64,000 bases of DNA from Macrotis lagotis. Taxonomy: Eukaryota > Chordata > Mammalia > Peramelemorphia > Peramelidae. This document shows positions 22,971 through 36,889 of this stretch, one piece after another; the stretch's first letter is position 1; each line of letters opens with the position of its first letter. The notes below the pieces were generated by a model that was given only the letters and a program-made list of their open reading frames with translations, had not been told where the DNA came from and ran no database searches. Position numbers and translations under genes: made by a program. The stretch lies in NCBI RefSeq assembly GCF_037893015.1, contig NC_133665.1:192538722-192602721 (forward strand). Reading direction: 5' to 3'.

Positions 22971-24830
22971 ACAAGTAGCCTGCATATACATGGATTACTT
23001 CATTAGGTTCCATTTGACCAATTAGGAGACTTCAAAATGGTCCCAGAGAGAGGTAAGACCTGTGCAGCTTTGAATGGAGAGATTTTGAGAGATGTTGGTG
23101 AAGTCAACATTTGGTAACCAGACAGGGGAGGGGGCCTAAGGGATGCCTACAAGGATGCCAGCAAGGATGGTGGCATTTCCAAAGCTCGGTGACTGGAATG
23201 ATGGTGGGGCCCTTAGCAGACATAGGGAAGTTAGGGAGAGAGGTGGACTCTGGAGGACAGATAATGGAGGATGCCCAGCACCTCCGGGGCTTGGGCCACG
23301 AGAGTCCCTGGCCCCAACATTCACCCCCACCCAAGTGGGAAGCCCAGGAGCCTCCTGGGGAAAACCTGCCACTCAGCTTCACCTGCCCCTGGCTTCAGGT
23401 AGGGGCAGTGGAGCTTGGAGGCCACTGTTTGTTTCTGAGCTCTCTCACCCCATAGCAACCGGGCTTGCCCAGAATTCTTTCAAGCCGAGCATTAGTCACC
23501 TTGCAGAGGAGGAAGAAATGAGGTGATTCAGGAGAGCAGGCAAAGGTGGAGTAGCAGGGAAGGCTGGCTTCTCCAAGGGGGGGGTTCCCTTCTTGAGTCA
23601 TTTCCTCCTTTCCCCTGGAACTTGCACTGCAGAATGGGGGTGAAGCAGGAAGTCCCGCTCAGGTCCAGCCAGGTGTGGGATCCAGCTAGGTGTGCCTCAA
23701 GGCTCCCACTCACCTGAAGCCCTCCCCACCCTGAGGAGGCCGGTGGGACTCGGCTTCCCTACAAGGGCTCCATCCTGTAAAACAAACAAGCAGGCAGTTC
23801 TAGCGACAGGCCTCTAGAGCGGCATCACACCAACATGCACAGGGAGGTGGAAATCAGAGGCCTCTCTGGCCTCTCTGCTTTGCTGCTCAGAGCCCCTCTG
23901 GTCAAGGGCAGCCGGACTAGTCACTGCCATCTCTGGGTGATCAACCAAGTGAGGGCCCGGAAGAGTCCTTAGAGCCACTGAGGCCAAGTCCTGTGTGACA
24001 GAAGAGGAGACTGAGGGCCAAGAGGCTTGCCAAGCTCACCCAGGCAGTAAGGGTCAGAGGCCAGACTGGAACCTGGTCCCAGATTCCAGGCAGGACTTCC
24101 CCTTGGGTCACGCCAACTCCATGCTCTCCCATGGTTTTATTTCTCATGCTAAAGATGAGTGAAAAATGGCCCCAGGGCCGGGGCAGACCATCCATGGGCA
24201 GACCATCCACAGGCGGCCCCAGGCTTCCTGCTCTTTTTAGGGCACATAGCTTTTATAGGACCAAACATAGGTTTGTTGGTACCTCCTCCTCCCAATAACT
24301 GAATGCTGTCACCCAGTAAGCATCACTAAGCGCCTACTGAGAGTTGGGAAGACAAAGAATGATCAAAGACATCTCCTGTTTAATGAGGGGATCCCACGGT
24401 CACAGCCAATGAGCTTGAGACTGACCTGGCACTAACCACCAGGGAGAGACCCTAGAAGACAGGGAGATGGGGAGGGGCTGCTGCAGAAGGGAAGGAGTTG
24501 GGAAAGCCTGGGGAGGGGGATGAGAAAGGAGAGAACCAGAGAAAATCCTGGGAGGCAGGAAATGACTGGAAAGGATTGAGTATGGGGCGGTGGAGATGTC
24601 AGAGGACCCCAAAGGGAGCAGGGAGCTTGTGGTGAACCGTGGTGAACCACTTTCACATCGCCCACAAGCATGAATCTGAAGGGCATCCTCGGGCAGGCAG
24701 TGAGAGGCTCGTCAGCTTTGGCATCCTCACCCATTGGGCTGGACCACCAGCTTTCAGAACTATTCTCTGCATAATGTCGTCTTTGAACACACCGGTCTAA
24801 TCCCACCCACTTCCTTCTTTATTGGGTCGA

Positions 24831-25600
24831 AACCATCGTCCTCCATGTCCTGCCCGTGAGTCATCCCTCACAGTCCAATGATTCCAGTGCGTCCATAAGC
24901 CGTAATCTCTCACCAGGGTCCAGTGGAAGTGGGCTCCTCCTGTATAAGGAGCTGCTGGTCTCTGGGAGGAGAGCAGGGGGGTCCCAGAGGAACTCTCAGA
25001 GCAGAGCTCCCAGGTCGGTCAGACCCGTTCAACAGCTTCTCATAATCCCTCCAAAATTTGTCAGTTTTCCTTTGGGCATCTGGACCAGGCTGGAGGGAGT
25101 TCCTCAGAGCTCCTTTAATGTGCATTTCCAGAATTATTACAATAATACAATTATTAATCACATGTTTATGGCTCATATTCATACTTTGAAATCTGTTGTT
25201 CACATTTTTAACCATTTATCTATTAGGGAATGGCTCTCAGTCTCACAAATTTGTTTTTGTTCCTCCTATTTCTTGGCCAGGAACCTCTCTCAGAACTTGC
25301 TATAGGTATTCCCCCACATTGCTTGTTTCTCTTCTAGTCTGAACTATATTTGCTTGTTTGTGCAAAAATGTCTACACTTTATAGGATCACATCTGTCCAT
25401 TTTATATTCTGGGATCCTCCTCCTCCATTATTGAGCATTCCATCGTTGCCTCGTCTTGGACCTGAAAGCCGATTCTTCCTCATCCTCCAATCTGCCTCCG
25501 AGGCCATAGTTTTATGCCCGAATCATGGGTTCTGTTGGACTTATCTTCACAAATCAGGTGAGGTTTCAGATTTTCCCACAATTTTTTAACTAGAATTGCT
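24831..25600 (-). repeat. Degraded L1 3' region
   Basis: On the minus strand around 25120-25150, gaaatgcacattaaaggagctctgaggaa parallels the L1 block that is also present, much better preserved, around 47900-48480 on the + strand. Sequence to 25600 appears to be further LINE-derived relic. No intact frame remains. Confidence 0.5.
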
Positions 25601-28600
25601 GGTGGTCACTTCCTGTGACTTCAAGGGTAAAAGAACAATCAGGAAAAAATAAATGACCGTTGGGATGGTCGTGCTCTAAGGCCGCCACACGCTCTCCCTG
25701 GATGATGGCCCTCATCATTCTCTGACCCAGAGACAGTGAATGCAGCATCCCAGTCCTGTGGACCCCCACCTCTCCATGAAAGGAATGGACCCATTCTAGA
25801 AAGATTTTTGATAACAAAGACTGAAAACATGAGAGGTTTGAGCCTCATGGGTTTTTTTTTTAACTCTTTCTCTGAAAGAAAACCATCAAACACCAAGGAT
25901 CATGCACAACCTCATCTCTAAATAGTGAAGGTTTTGGTCTCAGAGGCCTTTCTTTGACCATGCCACCTCTCCACCCCCCCACCCCAGGCTCTTCCCTTGG
26001 GTCCTTAAGCTTTCGATTGAACTGTTTCTATGTCATTGGTTTACTTTGCATGAATTTAAGAAGATGTGTCCGTGGGTCCCCAGATGGCTTGTGGGGTGGT
26101 TGACCCAAGCAGGGTGGAGACGCCCTCCCCTGGCCGAACTCATGGTCACAGTTTCACAACGCCTCAGGTCTATCCAGAGTGGGAAGCTGACATCCATCCC
26201 ACGCTGGCCTGGACAGTCCCCATGGGAAGATGTCCACTCCTTGTCAAGAGTTGAAATGACCTTCCAGCCAAATGTGGTGTCTTGGTAAGTGAGACTTTTT
26301 TAAAACAACTCATCAAACTTAGCTGTGCAATGACAGGTCCATAGGAGCAGATCTAAAAACTGCAGTGCACTTCAAGCCACCTTCTGCTGTGGCTTTTATG
26401 TGCCCATGTGTAACTGAATGGTTTCCATTCCATGTCCTTGCTGGGGCCTGGATGTAGAGGTGGGCAGGGATAAGTGTGGCCCCGGACCTCTTCAAAGCCT
26501 TGGGGGGAGGACCACTCCTCACATCCACGTCTTCCTGGGGCAGCGGTCTCTGGGGGGTTGGGGGAGGGGGGTTACAAAGGCATTGATTTTAGCCCCCGTC
26601 CTCCCGGGATGGCCTTCTGTCCAGACTGACCAGAAAACCCGAGAGGATGGTCATCTGGAGAGTGGAGCAGAGTCACGGTTCTGAGCTGGCTCCCTCGGTC
26701 AGGGCGACTGATAGGCTGGTTGTGGACAGAGGGGCAGCCCGGGAACTCAGGACAGGGGCACCGGGGAGACCGAGCCTCTTGGGGGGGACCTCGTTCCTTC
26801 TCCTGAGCCGCTTGTGGAGGGTCCATGAAGCATGGCAGCTCTAATGATATCAATGGAAAGTCTCCATGGAGTTTTGAGGATTCCAAGTGCTTTCTACATG
26901 TGGCTTCATGGGGTCTGTGTGGTGGGGATTGTTATTATAGTGAAATGGGTTTTACAGATGGTCAAACTGAGGCAGGCCTTAACTAAGTGACTTGGCCAGG
27001 GTTACGCAGTAAATCCTGAGGCAGGATTTGAGCTCAGGACCAGGCCTCTATCTGTTGGACTGCCAGGCCATTTGATGTTATTCCCTTAACACACACCCAA
27101 TATCACCTCCCAGAGAAAGGACTTCTTCCCTGACAGTCGCCTCAGGAGGCCCCATGCCCTCTGTTTACTGTAAATATAAATGGCACACAGTGCTTAGAGC
27201 ATTCAGGAGCAGGTGGCACAGCACCCAGAGGCACCCAGGGACCCCAATGCAGCTGGAACACAAGACCAGGAGCATTTCCTATACCCCAAAACCTCTCCCT
27301 GACTGTCTTCCCTTTGCCTCTGCTCTGTGGCCTCAGATGCACCTCCTGTTCAAATCCATGACATCAGACTCCATGATGGGCATCAGTCACCAGGTTGGCA
27401 TGCCAGGAACGTGGGCAGTCAGCAGCGTCTGCGTTGTCTGAAGGCCCAGGATGCCGCTCACTGGGCCTTCCCCCAGAGCCCTGGAGGGAGGTGTTGGGGA
27501 GGGAACAGCAGAGTGGGGACCCTGTGTCTCCTTGGTGGTCCCCCTTCCCCCTCCCCTTCCCCTTCTTCCTCTCAATTCTGCCCATGAATGGGGGACAGCT
27601 GTGGGCTGGAAGAGGTTTAAGGGCTTGTCTATTCTGAGCCCGACTCATCAAACATAGGGAAACTGAGACTGGGGGGGGCTGGAAGCCATGAACAGAGGCC
27701 GTGTGTGGGTTCCCTTGGCCTTGGTGCAGAAGCACCTCCTGTGCTGACCGGCGGTTGCTGGGCACAGCCTATGTGTCAAGTGGGCAGGGGGCTGGGCAGA
27801 GCTTTGGTCTCCTGGCCCCCGCAGCCCCGCTGGGCCTGGCGAGGCTGGCGTCCTCCTCCTCCCCCATCCGGGCTTCCACTCCCTGTCTCTCAGGCCACAG
27901 CGGCATCCAATGACCTTGGCAAAGGCGGCACGAAGGACCTGAGAGCGAGGGGGCCATGGTCTGGCCCTGGCTCCCACTGCTGGCAGAGCAGATGACTTCC
28001 TGTTCTGAATTCTTCATTGAGTTAACTGGACAAGCCCCCCCACCCCATGAGCTTCTTTGTCCTCCTGCCAACAGTCCCAGCCACTCACTTCCGCCATGGA
28101 GACCTTTTCCAGAGCAGACTGGCCTTTGTCCTGGATACGGGCCAAAAAGTGGCCCTGAGACCGCAGTTATGCCCCGGTCAGCCCCACGCTCTCTGACCAT
28201 CCTTCAGGAATTAGGGTGAGAGGAGACCGTAGCCCCGGGCCTGAGGGACCCTCCCTGGAACCCTGGAGAGCCCAGGACCTGGCTGCCCTTCCTCTCCTTC
28301 GTCATCCTCTCTGGTCATTCTGTGTTCTCACCCCAGTGGGCTGAGAAACCCCAAAGCGCCAAGGGGGATGATGCTGCAAAGCTCCAAATGAGTGAATCAG
28401 TGCCCAATGTGTCGGGGCTTGGACTCATTGCACATTTAGCTGTTGGAAGCCTTGCTCGGACCAGGTGGTCTCTCCAGGATGTGCTCCCCAACCCAGGAAT
28501 GCCACCAGAGACCAGAAAGTAGATGTGGGGGGGCAAGGCTTCCTCAGTGGGGTGGGGACAGCATGCCATGAGCTCCCATCATGACCCTTGGCCGGCTTTT

Positions 28601-28690
28601 CTGAGGAGATGAAGGTCCAAGGCTCCATCTCCTTGACCATTCCTGGATGGGGAGTGGGCTCTCCTCGGCCAGGCCAGGACCTCATTCCAT
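25601..28690. other. Intergenic, mostly unique
   Basis: No exon was recognised. A minus-strand MIR lies at about 26930-27075 (gatggtcaaactgaggc, ggatttgagctcagg). Remaining open frames are short and lack codon-like constraint by eye. Confidence 0.6.
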
Positions 28691-29175
28691 CCATTATCTT
28701 CCCTCACCCCTCCCTCAAGCCCCCACCTCTCTTTACCAGAGGTGCCTTCCCTCCTCGTCCCTCTCACTCCTTGCAGTCTGGCTTTTGACCCTTCCATCCT
28801 GACCCTGCTCTCCCCAAGACTCGTCTCTGGCCTCTTCCCCAACCCGATGGTCATTCATTGCCTGGGTGTCCCCCTCCTGGACTTCTGGGGGTTGCCCCAG
28901 GGGGTGACTGGCCATTCCCTCAGTTCTCAAAACACTGCATTCTTAGGGCGCCTCTGGTCTCCCGTCCCCTCCCTCCCATCCTCCTTCTCTGCCAAGGCTC
29001 TGACCTCAGGCTTGGGTGACCTCACGGCCTCTGTGCTGAGGTCCAAGATGCCTCCCACACCATCTCCACCCAACACTCCAGTTCCAATCCTGCGTTTCCA
29101 ACTCATTAGCGACTATCTCCACCCCGACCTCAAACACGCCATGTCCTGGACCAAACCCACCCTTCAAAGCTGAGT
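28690..29175 (+). repeat. L2-type LINE relic
   Basis: The pieces ctggcttttgacccttcc, ccaacactccagttccaatc and tttccaactcattagcgact occur in the order of an L2/CR1-type reverse-transcriptase region, with large internal deletions and stops. Confidence 0.55.
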
Positions 29176-29292
29176 GGAGGATGGGTTGGAGAAGGGGGGA
29201 GGGGAGGATGCTATTGCAGGAGCGCAGACCCCATCCTTTCTGTCTGGACAAGGACACTCTGGGGGATTCAAGAGGAGGAGCAACTTATTATG

Positions 29293-29440
29293 GGTTTTAG
29301 TCCTTCATTCTCGAAGACCACAACACCAGGGAGGTGACCTGTGATCAGAACATGGATTGGATTTGAGTGAGGGGGCTGTAACCCAGCCTCGCTTTCTCCT
29401 CTAGAGCATGGACCCATGGAGTGGCAGCTCACAGAAGGCA
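29293..29440 (-). repeat. 3' half of a marsupial SINE
   Basis: Begins gtccttcattctcgaagacc and continues ggattggatttgagtgaggg and cctcgctttctcctctag, matching the body of the copy at 2576-2822. Confidence 0.6.
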
Positions 29441-29499
29441 GGCCACGTTGGCTTCCCTTTGTTTTCCAGGCTCTTCTCAGTGTCCAACCCAGTGCTTGG

Positions 29500-31195
29500 T
29501 GATTAAGTGAGGGAAAGGAAAAGGGTTGTTCCCAAAAGGGAACTGATTTTCTTCAATAAATTTTATTTCAGTATTTTCATTTCACAGGCAAAACGGCCAA
29601 GTTGGCCTTGGAGTCCGGAAGGATGTGCCCCCCCTTCCCCAGTCCCCGGGAGGTTCTGAAAGACCAGATTACAGAAAAGTCACAGTCTGTCTCTGAGGAG
29701 GGAATCTTCCCATTAGGAATTCTCTACATAAATGAGACCACAGGTCAACTTGCTGGGCTTCGATTTCTTATCAGGACAGATTTATCTTGCAGTTTTAGTC
29801 GTTAAAACAATGAAAATAGATTTTAGCTTTCACTATGCTTGTCGACTAACTCATTAAAATGGAATATTCCCATATGACTTGAGATTTTGATAGGAAGCAG
29901 CCTTCCAGAATCTTCAGGGTGCCAGAGGCCCTCTTTGGGACCACCTTGACCCCTGCAGTCCTAGGAGGATGGAGGAGAAGAGGGACACCCCTTGTCCGGC
30001 TCCTTCCTGTCTCTGGACAGTGACCTTCCAGGCTTTCTGCCAAGTGGACGGCATTCCAGAGTCTGGGGGAGGAAAGCCCAGACCTTGGCTTTCCTGCCCA
30101 TTGCCCCTGAATGACCCCCAGTGTGCCCAACTTGGGAGACTTGGCAGTACCAAGCCCACCAGGAGGTCACTTCCCTGATGGCCAGGGAGCTGCTTGGACA
30201 CGGTCTCTTCATCCCCATTAAACCCAAAGCAGAGTATGACCAGGCAGCCACTGGCCTCCGGGAAATGACCTGAGTCCTGAGTTTCCCTCCCATTTATGTC
30301 TGAGAATCTTGGGGGGCAACCCTGCCCGGGCTCTGAAATGAGGAGCCCTCCCTTCTCAGCTTTCCCTATCCTTAAAAAAAGGTCCAGGGTCTGATGTCAG
30401 TGAAGTCCTCAGACATCATGTGCACAGACCTGATGGCCCTTGTCTGGGAAGGCGGGAGCCCAGATCAGATAGACTTGGATCCCTGGAAAATGGGCCCCTG
30501 AGCGTGGATTGATCACAGACAGATAGTCATCCGAGGCATCTCCTCTCAGCCTCTGAAGGAAACATTCCCCTGGGCAGAGGAGCCAACCCGGCAGTGGCAG
30601 AGGCCAGAGATGAACGTCTTTACTTTAAAAAAATTCATTATTTTCAGTTGAAATTCCCTGCCCCCCCCCATTGAGAGAGAATTGCCACTGTCCACAGGAA
30701 GTCTTGCAAAACATTTTGCTGAAGACCTTCCCAAAGCAACTCATTCGTCACCCAGTGACCCTTCAGAGGGGGCCGGGTCCCTGGCATGTCACTGACCGCT
30801 CCCACACAGAAAGGGACTGCCGGCACCCTGCCTCCAGGAGACCTGGAACAAGAGCATCAGACTTGATTCTGGGCAGCAATTGGGCCTCACTGGGCAAAGA
30901 GAGAGGGAGAGCTCAAGGGAGAGGAAGGCCTTCGGCCTCTCGGCTTCAGTCTGGAATACTGATGCTCTTCCTAAGGCCAAAGAGCCGACACCCTCCCCAG
31001 GGTGGCCAGAGCCCAGCCACTGGTGGGGTGTCTTGTTCTCCCTGGGCTGCAGGGGGGCAACAAGCCTGCAGAGAGCTTGGCAGAAGACCCAAAAGAGCCA
31101 GATCCTCCAGAAACCAACAACAAATGAGCCAACAAATGGAGCCAAACTGGAACAGATCAGCCATAATATCCACAGCAAGCTGAAGATGGCAGAAC
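29500..31195. other. Intergenic, unique sequence
   Basis: No exon was recognised. The piece at about 29520-29860 is AT-rich and non-repetitive. A tract ending tttcatttcacag at 29587 resembles a splice acceptor, but the frame after it (to 29805) matches nothing I know. Confidence 0.5.
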
Positions 31196-32480
31196 CCACG
31201 CGTCCCCCAGAGGGGAGCAGGGACCTGGTGGTGGCACGTCAACAGTGAGCATAAGAAAAAAGAGGCACAGGAGACCCCTGGGAAGGTTTGTGGGAGCTGA
31301 TGCAGCCAGAGCAGGACCAGGAGAAAATCTACACAACTATAATACAAACAGAAGACAACGTGGGGAGACTTTAGGAAGCCGGTCAGAAGGATCCTGACCA
31401 ATGAGGACATCCAAGGGCTGGCGGCCAAGGCGGCCTGTCTCCTGCAGAGAGGAAACGGATGAGAGGTTCTGGACAGAAGTCCTTTAGAGCGACCCATGGG
31501 CTGGGGACACTGTATGAGGTTCGCATTGTGGAATGGACAAAGGCATCTTGGAGGGGATGAGTTGGGGGGACATCTGTGGCTACTTATGGAATTTAACAGA
31601 CCCTTCAGAAATGATCAATGTTGGAGGGGGTGAGCAAACTGGAACACTACTACATTGTAGGTGGCGTTGCAAGCTGCTCCGACCATTCTGCAGAGCAATT
31701 TGGAATTTCACCCAAAGACCTATGACATTTTGCAGAGCCTTTGATCCAGCATTGCTGGTTATTTATGGCAGCTCTTTTGGTTGACAAGGAACCGGAAATT
31801 GAGGGATGCCCATCAATTGGGAATGGCTGAATGAGTTGTGATATATGGATGTAATGGAATACGCTTGTTCTATAAGAAATGAGGAGCAGGCAGCTTTCTG
31901 TAAAACCAACTAATGTCGAGTGAAGAAGCAGAGCTGGGGGATTGGACACAGGAGCAGCCACGTTGTCCAGTGACGATGGACTCAGCTCCTCTTGGCAGGA
32001 CAAAGATCCAAGACAGTTCCAGAGACTCACTATGCAAAAGATTACTTATCCACATCCAGAGAAAGAACTTTGCAGTCCAAATGGAGACTACAATAGCAGA
32101 TTGTTTGCTTTTTAAAATTTGCTTTTTTCCTTTTCATGTTTTTTGCCCTTTTTTGTTCTGATTCTCTTTTCACAACATGACTAATCTGGAAATGTGTTTA
32201 ACATGACTGCAGATTTGGAACCTGAATCAGATTGTTTGCTGTCTTGGGGAGAAGGAGGAAAGGAGGAAAAGGAAGAAAGGAAGAAAAATTTATTTAAAAT
32301 AAATGTTGAAATGGAAACAATATAAAGACTAGCAGACTGCCTTCTGGGGGGTGGGGGTGGGGAGGGAAGCAAGAGTAGGGGAAAATTTTAAAACTCAAAA
32401 TAAATAAAATCTTTCTTTTATTTAAAAAATACATGTTGAAAAGTATCTTTACATGTAATTGGAAAAAAATACAAAACAAG
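31196..32480 (+). repeat. L1 3' end(s), marsupial type
   Basis: Two overlapping L1 3' blocks lie on the + strand. The second starts near 31590 with gcaaactggaacactactac and continues ccatcaattgggaatggctg, ggatgtaatggaatac and ataagaaatgaggagcagg. The tail (ctttacatgtaattggaaaa) marks the true L1 3' end. No coding capacity remains. Confidence 0.75.
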
Positions 32481-35342
32481 ACCCTTTAAAAATTGTCTCT
32501 AGGATTGTCTACAGTTCATATACAAACCCATACTGTACCGTAAATATTGAAATATTTGTAGCTTTCTGTTATTAACAAATAAAAAAGAAAAAGAAAGAAC
32601 CCTGAATTTGGGATCTAAGCCAAGTTCTGTCACTGGCTCCCCCTGGAAACTTGGGGCTCAGTCTTCTGTCTGAGCTCCAACCTGGACTCCCCCAAGTCTA
32701 GGAGAGGGATGCTTGCAGAAGTTTGTCCAAGACAAACTGGACAGAGATAAAAACCAAGATGATGTCATATCGCATGCCAAGAAACCAGGAACAGCGCCCC
32801 AAGGGGAGTGCCGCCACCCTCAGAACAAAGGGGACGTGAAAACAATCTTTGGGCATGCAAGTCCACAATTGATTAGGCCGAGCCCTGGACGTAGTGCTGG
32901 GGAGATCTCCAGGGCAGCCGTCCCTTCTGAGAGTGGGCAGAGCCTAGAGTCAGCGTCTGAGGCTGGAAGACCTGGGTTCAAGGCCCGCCCTTGGCCCTTC
33001 CTGACTACCTGACCCTCTCTGGACTAAGGGCACAAGGGAAAACGGGGCTGGAGGAGGGGGGGTTCTTCCCTGGTTCCCAGAGACCAGTTAAAGCATTAGT
33101 TCCCAATTCCCCTGACCTGAGAATGGACTGATCCTGCTCTGGCTTAGCACCTGGGGGGCATCAAAATGCCCCCCATTTAGTTTAATAGCTTTTAAGCAAC
33201 TGAAGCTTAAAACTGCCTCTCCTATGAGTCTCACAGAGAAGGAAACTGAGGCAGGGGTGCCCACCAAATAGCCTCTTTGGCACCCCAGATTTTCATGATG
33301 AGCTGCCAAGACGGGGAGCTCATCACTTCTCTGCAGTCCCCCTTGCTTTGGGAGGCTCTTTGTTAGGAAGCTCTTTCTCATCTCAAGCCCCATTTTCCTC
33401 TTTACAAAGTGCTGTGGCCATTAGCAAGGGGTGAGTTAGGGGGTGTCCAGCCCAGGCCAGTGAAGACGCCCCCCCCCCAATTGGTGTATGAAAATGATTT
33501 GTTCCAAGAGCTCGAAGGTGGGAGAAGAGGCCAAGGTCATCCAGTGTACCTGGGCCATCATCAGGCTCCTGACTGGGGAAGGGCTTGGGGACAAGGCACC
33601 TTGGGGGGGCATGAGATGGGGGGGAGTGGGAGAAATGCCCCATAAAGAAGGAAAAGAGGAATAGCAAAACATGGGGAAACTAAGAAGGAAACCACAAGTT
33701 TGGAAAAAGTGGAGGGGGTGTGGGAAAACTGGAGCACTAAGACATTGTAGGGGGGTCTCCCTCTCTGTCTCTCTTCTCTCTGTCTGTCTGTCTCCTCCCC
33801 ACCCCACCCCCATTTGGACCAGCTGCCTGTTTGGTAAAGATTTCTATTCCTCATCCATGGCATTGATAAAACCACTGACCCGCCCATGCCCAAGTTCAGG
33901 TCCCGAGGACCCCCCACTGGAGACCTTGCTCCAGGTTGAGGGCAGTGGGCCGTTGGCCCAGTCTTCCAGGTCCAAAGCTAGTGAAGCATCGGTCAGCACT
34001 GCCAGAGCATCCCCTTCCTCTAAGAAGAGCAGCCGGGCCTGGCAGCCCTGGCAGGCGTCCTTCACCCTGGGGATGATGTATTTGTTCACTAGAGACATGA
34101 GACCCAGAGCAGCAGTGTCGTCATCCCTGGGAGCCTTTTGGCAGCCAGGATGTTTACCCAGGTAAGGGTAAAGTCATCTGAGTTATGCAGCAGGGGCGAT
34201 GCCAGCGCCCCAGAGGGCATGAGTCAGGTCTTGTCTCACTGGATGCCCCGGGTGGAGTTGAGAGCCTGGGCCAGCCCTGGGAGGGACACCCTTGCCCCAA
34301 GGTGTGCCAGCTGCAGGTGAATGGGCAGGAGAAGCTGCCCAGCTGCCCAGGGATCACTTTCCTTTGTGAGCTGAGGGAGAAGCCAGGCAGGCTGGGGGGA
34401 CCAGGAAGTTGCACCTTGGACCTGATCCTGCCTTTGGGGATCACAGAGGCAGGTCAGGGCAGGATGTGGCCTTCCAGACTTACTCACCTGTCCAAGGTCC
34501 ACTGTACAGGTGAGGAGGCAAGGAGCAGAAATTAGCCCAGGCCAGGATTCGAACCCACTTCAGCTCTCTGGCAAGGGCTCTGTTCTTGCCTCCTTCTGGA
34601 CCCTCAATTCTAATTAAGCTCCGCGGGAGGGCCGGCCACCCCCAGGCCACTATTTCAGAGGTCAATTCTCTGAACAGACAAGCTGGCCTGCAGAGGTGAT
34701 GGTGGTGGGCAGGGGTCGGAGCCAAGGGGGAGGGGGGGTGATCCCATGGTGCCCATAGAAACCAACAGAGTAGGGCACCAAGCCAGGCAAAAGGGGTTTA
34801 GAAGCAGCATGGCCAAGTGGGTGGCATGTGGGACTTGGAATCAGAAAGACCCAAATTCGAATTCCACTCAGACACATAGCAAATGCGATTTCTGGGTCTC
34901 TCTTCTCTCATCTGCAAAATGTGAGAGTTGGGCTCCATGGCCCCAAAGTTCCTCCCAGCTCCCAGCCCCGACGTCACCCCCACCCTCAGGACTCAGTTTC
35001 TTCATGTGTAAAATCACAGGGTTGGATTTGGAGGGCTTGGCCGCATTTAGGGAGAATCTTCAAAGCCACGTCTGGAGCATTCATTAGTGGAAGTCTGACC
35101 ATCAGAGCGGGGGGCGAGCAGAATCCCAGATGAGCCGAAATATTGCCCCTCCCCTTGGAAAAACCCTTTGGGTTTTCTCCTTTCTCCTCCATTAAAAGAA
35201 ATCAAAACCAAATTAAAAGCCCCTCCCCCCACCCCACTGGACTTGAACCCTCACTAGGTTGTGTGTAGCCTCTGACTGCAAGGAAAGGAAGGGATGGAGA
35301 GACCAGAGGGGAACCAGCCCGGGGAAAGGGAGCCTCAGCCTC

Positions 35343-35438
35343 CGTGTGTGTACGTGTGTGTGCGTGTGTGCGTGTGTATGTGTATGTGTGTGCATGTGTG
35401 CATGTGTGTGCATGTGTGCGTGTGTGTGTCTGTGTGTA
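35343..35438 (+). repeat. Imperfect (TG)n microsatellite
   Basis: About 95 bp of alternating purine-pyrimidine (tgtgtgcgtgtg, tgtgcatgtgtg), with regular CG, CA and TA interruptions. Such tracts can adopt Z-DNA. Confidence 0.9.
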
Positions 35439-36054
35439 AGGGAACACTTCACAGCTGCCTTTCCTTGAGAACGACTTCTCACCCCCAAATTGCCTTAGAG
35501 TCGGGCATTTATGCCCATCTCGGGACCCCCTTCTCCTGCCAGATCTCTAAGCTCCAGGAAGAGTGTAAAGGGGGGTGACCGAGCACCACCCCCATCTCCT
35601 CCTCCGGGGTGTCCTGCCTAGTCTCCACAGAGAAAGGAGGGAGGGTGCCTCTCACTTGAGGCCCCCCCAGAGGTCACCATTCCAACCCTATCCCTCAACC
35701 CCTTCTACCCAGTCCTTTCTTCCCATGCTCCTCACCCCCATCCCAAAGCCCCTAAGAAACTCTGGGGTCTCCAGATGCTGCTGCTGCAATCTATTTATTC
35801 AGCTTCCCTGCTGCCCTCTAGGCTTCTGTCTCTTCAAATAGACATTTTAAACTCTTAAACCCCACACTACCCCCGCCCCCCATGCCACCTTCCCCATCTC
35901 TCTAGAAGTCACCCACTCCCTCAGGCTCTCAATACAGGGATCATTCTTGACTCCTGACTATTTAATATGGGGCCAAGGTCTGTCAACTCACCCCGTACCA
36001 TCTCTCCCATATGCCCCCTGTCTACCTCGACACTGCCCCCCCCTTTGGGCAGAC

Positions 36055-36180
36055 CCTCATCATCTCATGCGGAACTGCAGGGATGGGGTTGCGCCCAGGG
36101 TCACCCAGCTAGGAAGTAACTGAGATGGGATTTGAACTCGGCTCCTCCTGACTCTCCGCTGCACCACCTAGCTGCTCCTG
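36055..36180 (-). repeat. Marsupial SINE/MIR, antisense
   Basis: It holds gggtcacccagctaggaagt, gatttgaactcggctcctcc and the end gcaccacctagctgct, the antisense tRNA-related head. Confidence 0.7.
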
Positions 36181-36889
36181 GAACTTTCTTCATGCCTTCA
36201 ATGTCTGATTCCTATCTTAATTCAGCCAATTTCTGAGATGTACTGGGGATGCTTCCAGGCTCCTTGGACATTTCTGGTGGGGGTGGGGGAAGGTGCCTAT
36301 CTAGTGAACATATCTTTAGGTCCCACCGAGCAGAAGGATTGTCTCCACTTTTCAGATGCTCCGAACCACTGGCCAGTATCTACAGAGCTGGCCTCTGTGT
36401 TCCTGGGGAACAGACCCAGGCTGCGGGTTCAAGAGTGAAGAGAGCCCTTGCAGACTTCCAACTGGACAATTTAGACAGGCCTCGTGGACAGGCAGAGGTC
36501 CAGAGTCAGGGGGCTCCCTTCCTTGGGATGGGGGCCCCTCCTTGGGGCTGGGAACTTTCTTTCTCGAGGCCTTTGGGATCGGGACCCCCAACTCGGGGCC
36601 AGTTTTCCGTCCAGCTGATATGGGGGGTTTCCTTGGTGTACAGTGGACAATAGGATTCCTTCCAGAACTCACAATTCTAGGCTTGAGCATTTGAAAGTGA
36701 GTGTCCAGAACTGGGCTTTTTTGAACCAAAAGCCCCCCAGGAGCCAGAAGCCCCCCTCCCCCAGCAGGAAGGAGCCATGGAGGCCCCCGAGTCCATCCCC
36801 CTTTCCAGACAAGGAATCTGAGGCTAGAGAGGCTACATGACTTGGGCAGACCAAGGAATCAGCAGGATTTGCCCTCTAGACTTCCTGCT

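Larger units (their letters stand above)
19976..24830. other. Intergenic region right of STK17A
   Basis: No exon was recognised. It contains a marsupial repeat at about 20815-21010, a MIR-like SINE at about 22790-22970, family A fragments (about 22490-22765, 23075-23255, 24300-24415) and a minus-strand MIR near 23990-24105. The rest is GC-rich unique sequence with only chance open frames. Confidence 0.7.

Noticed and set aside
29587..29805. Possible exon after a splice-acceptor-like tract
   Set aside because: The frame matches nothing known, no donor or neighbouring exon is evident, and such tracts are common by chance.
30946..31497. A 183-codon minus-strand frame
   Set aside because: It overlaps a + strand L1 3' end, so the antisense frame is incidental.
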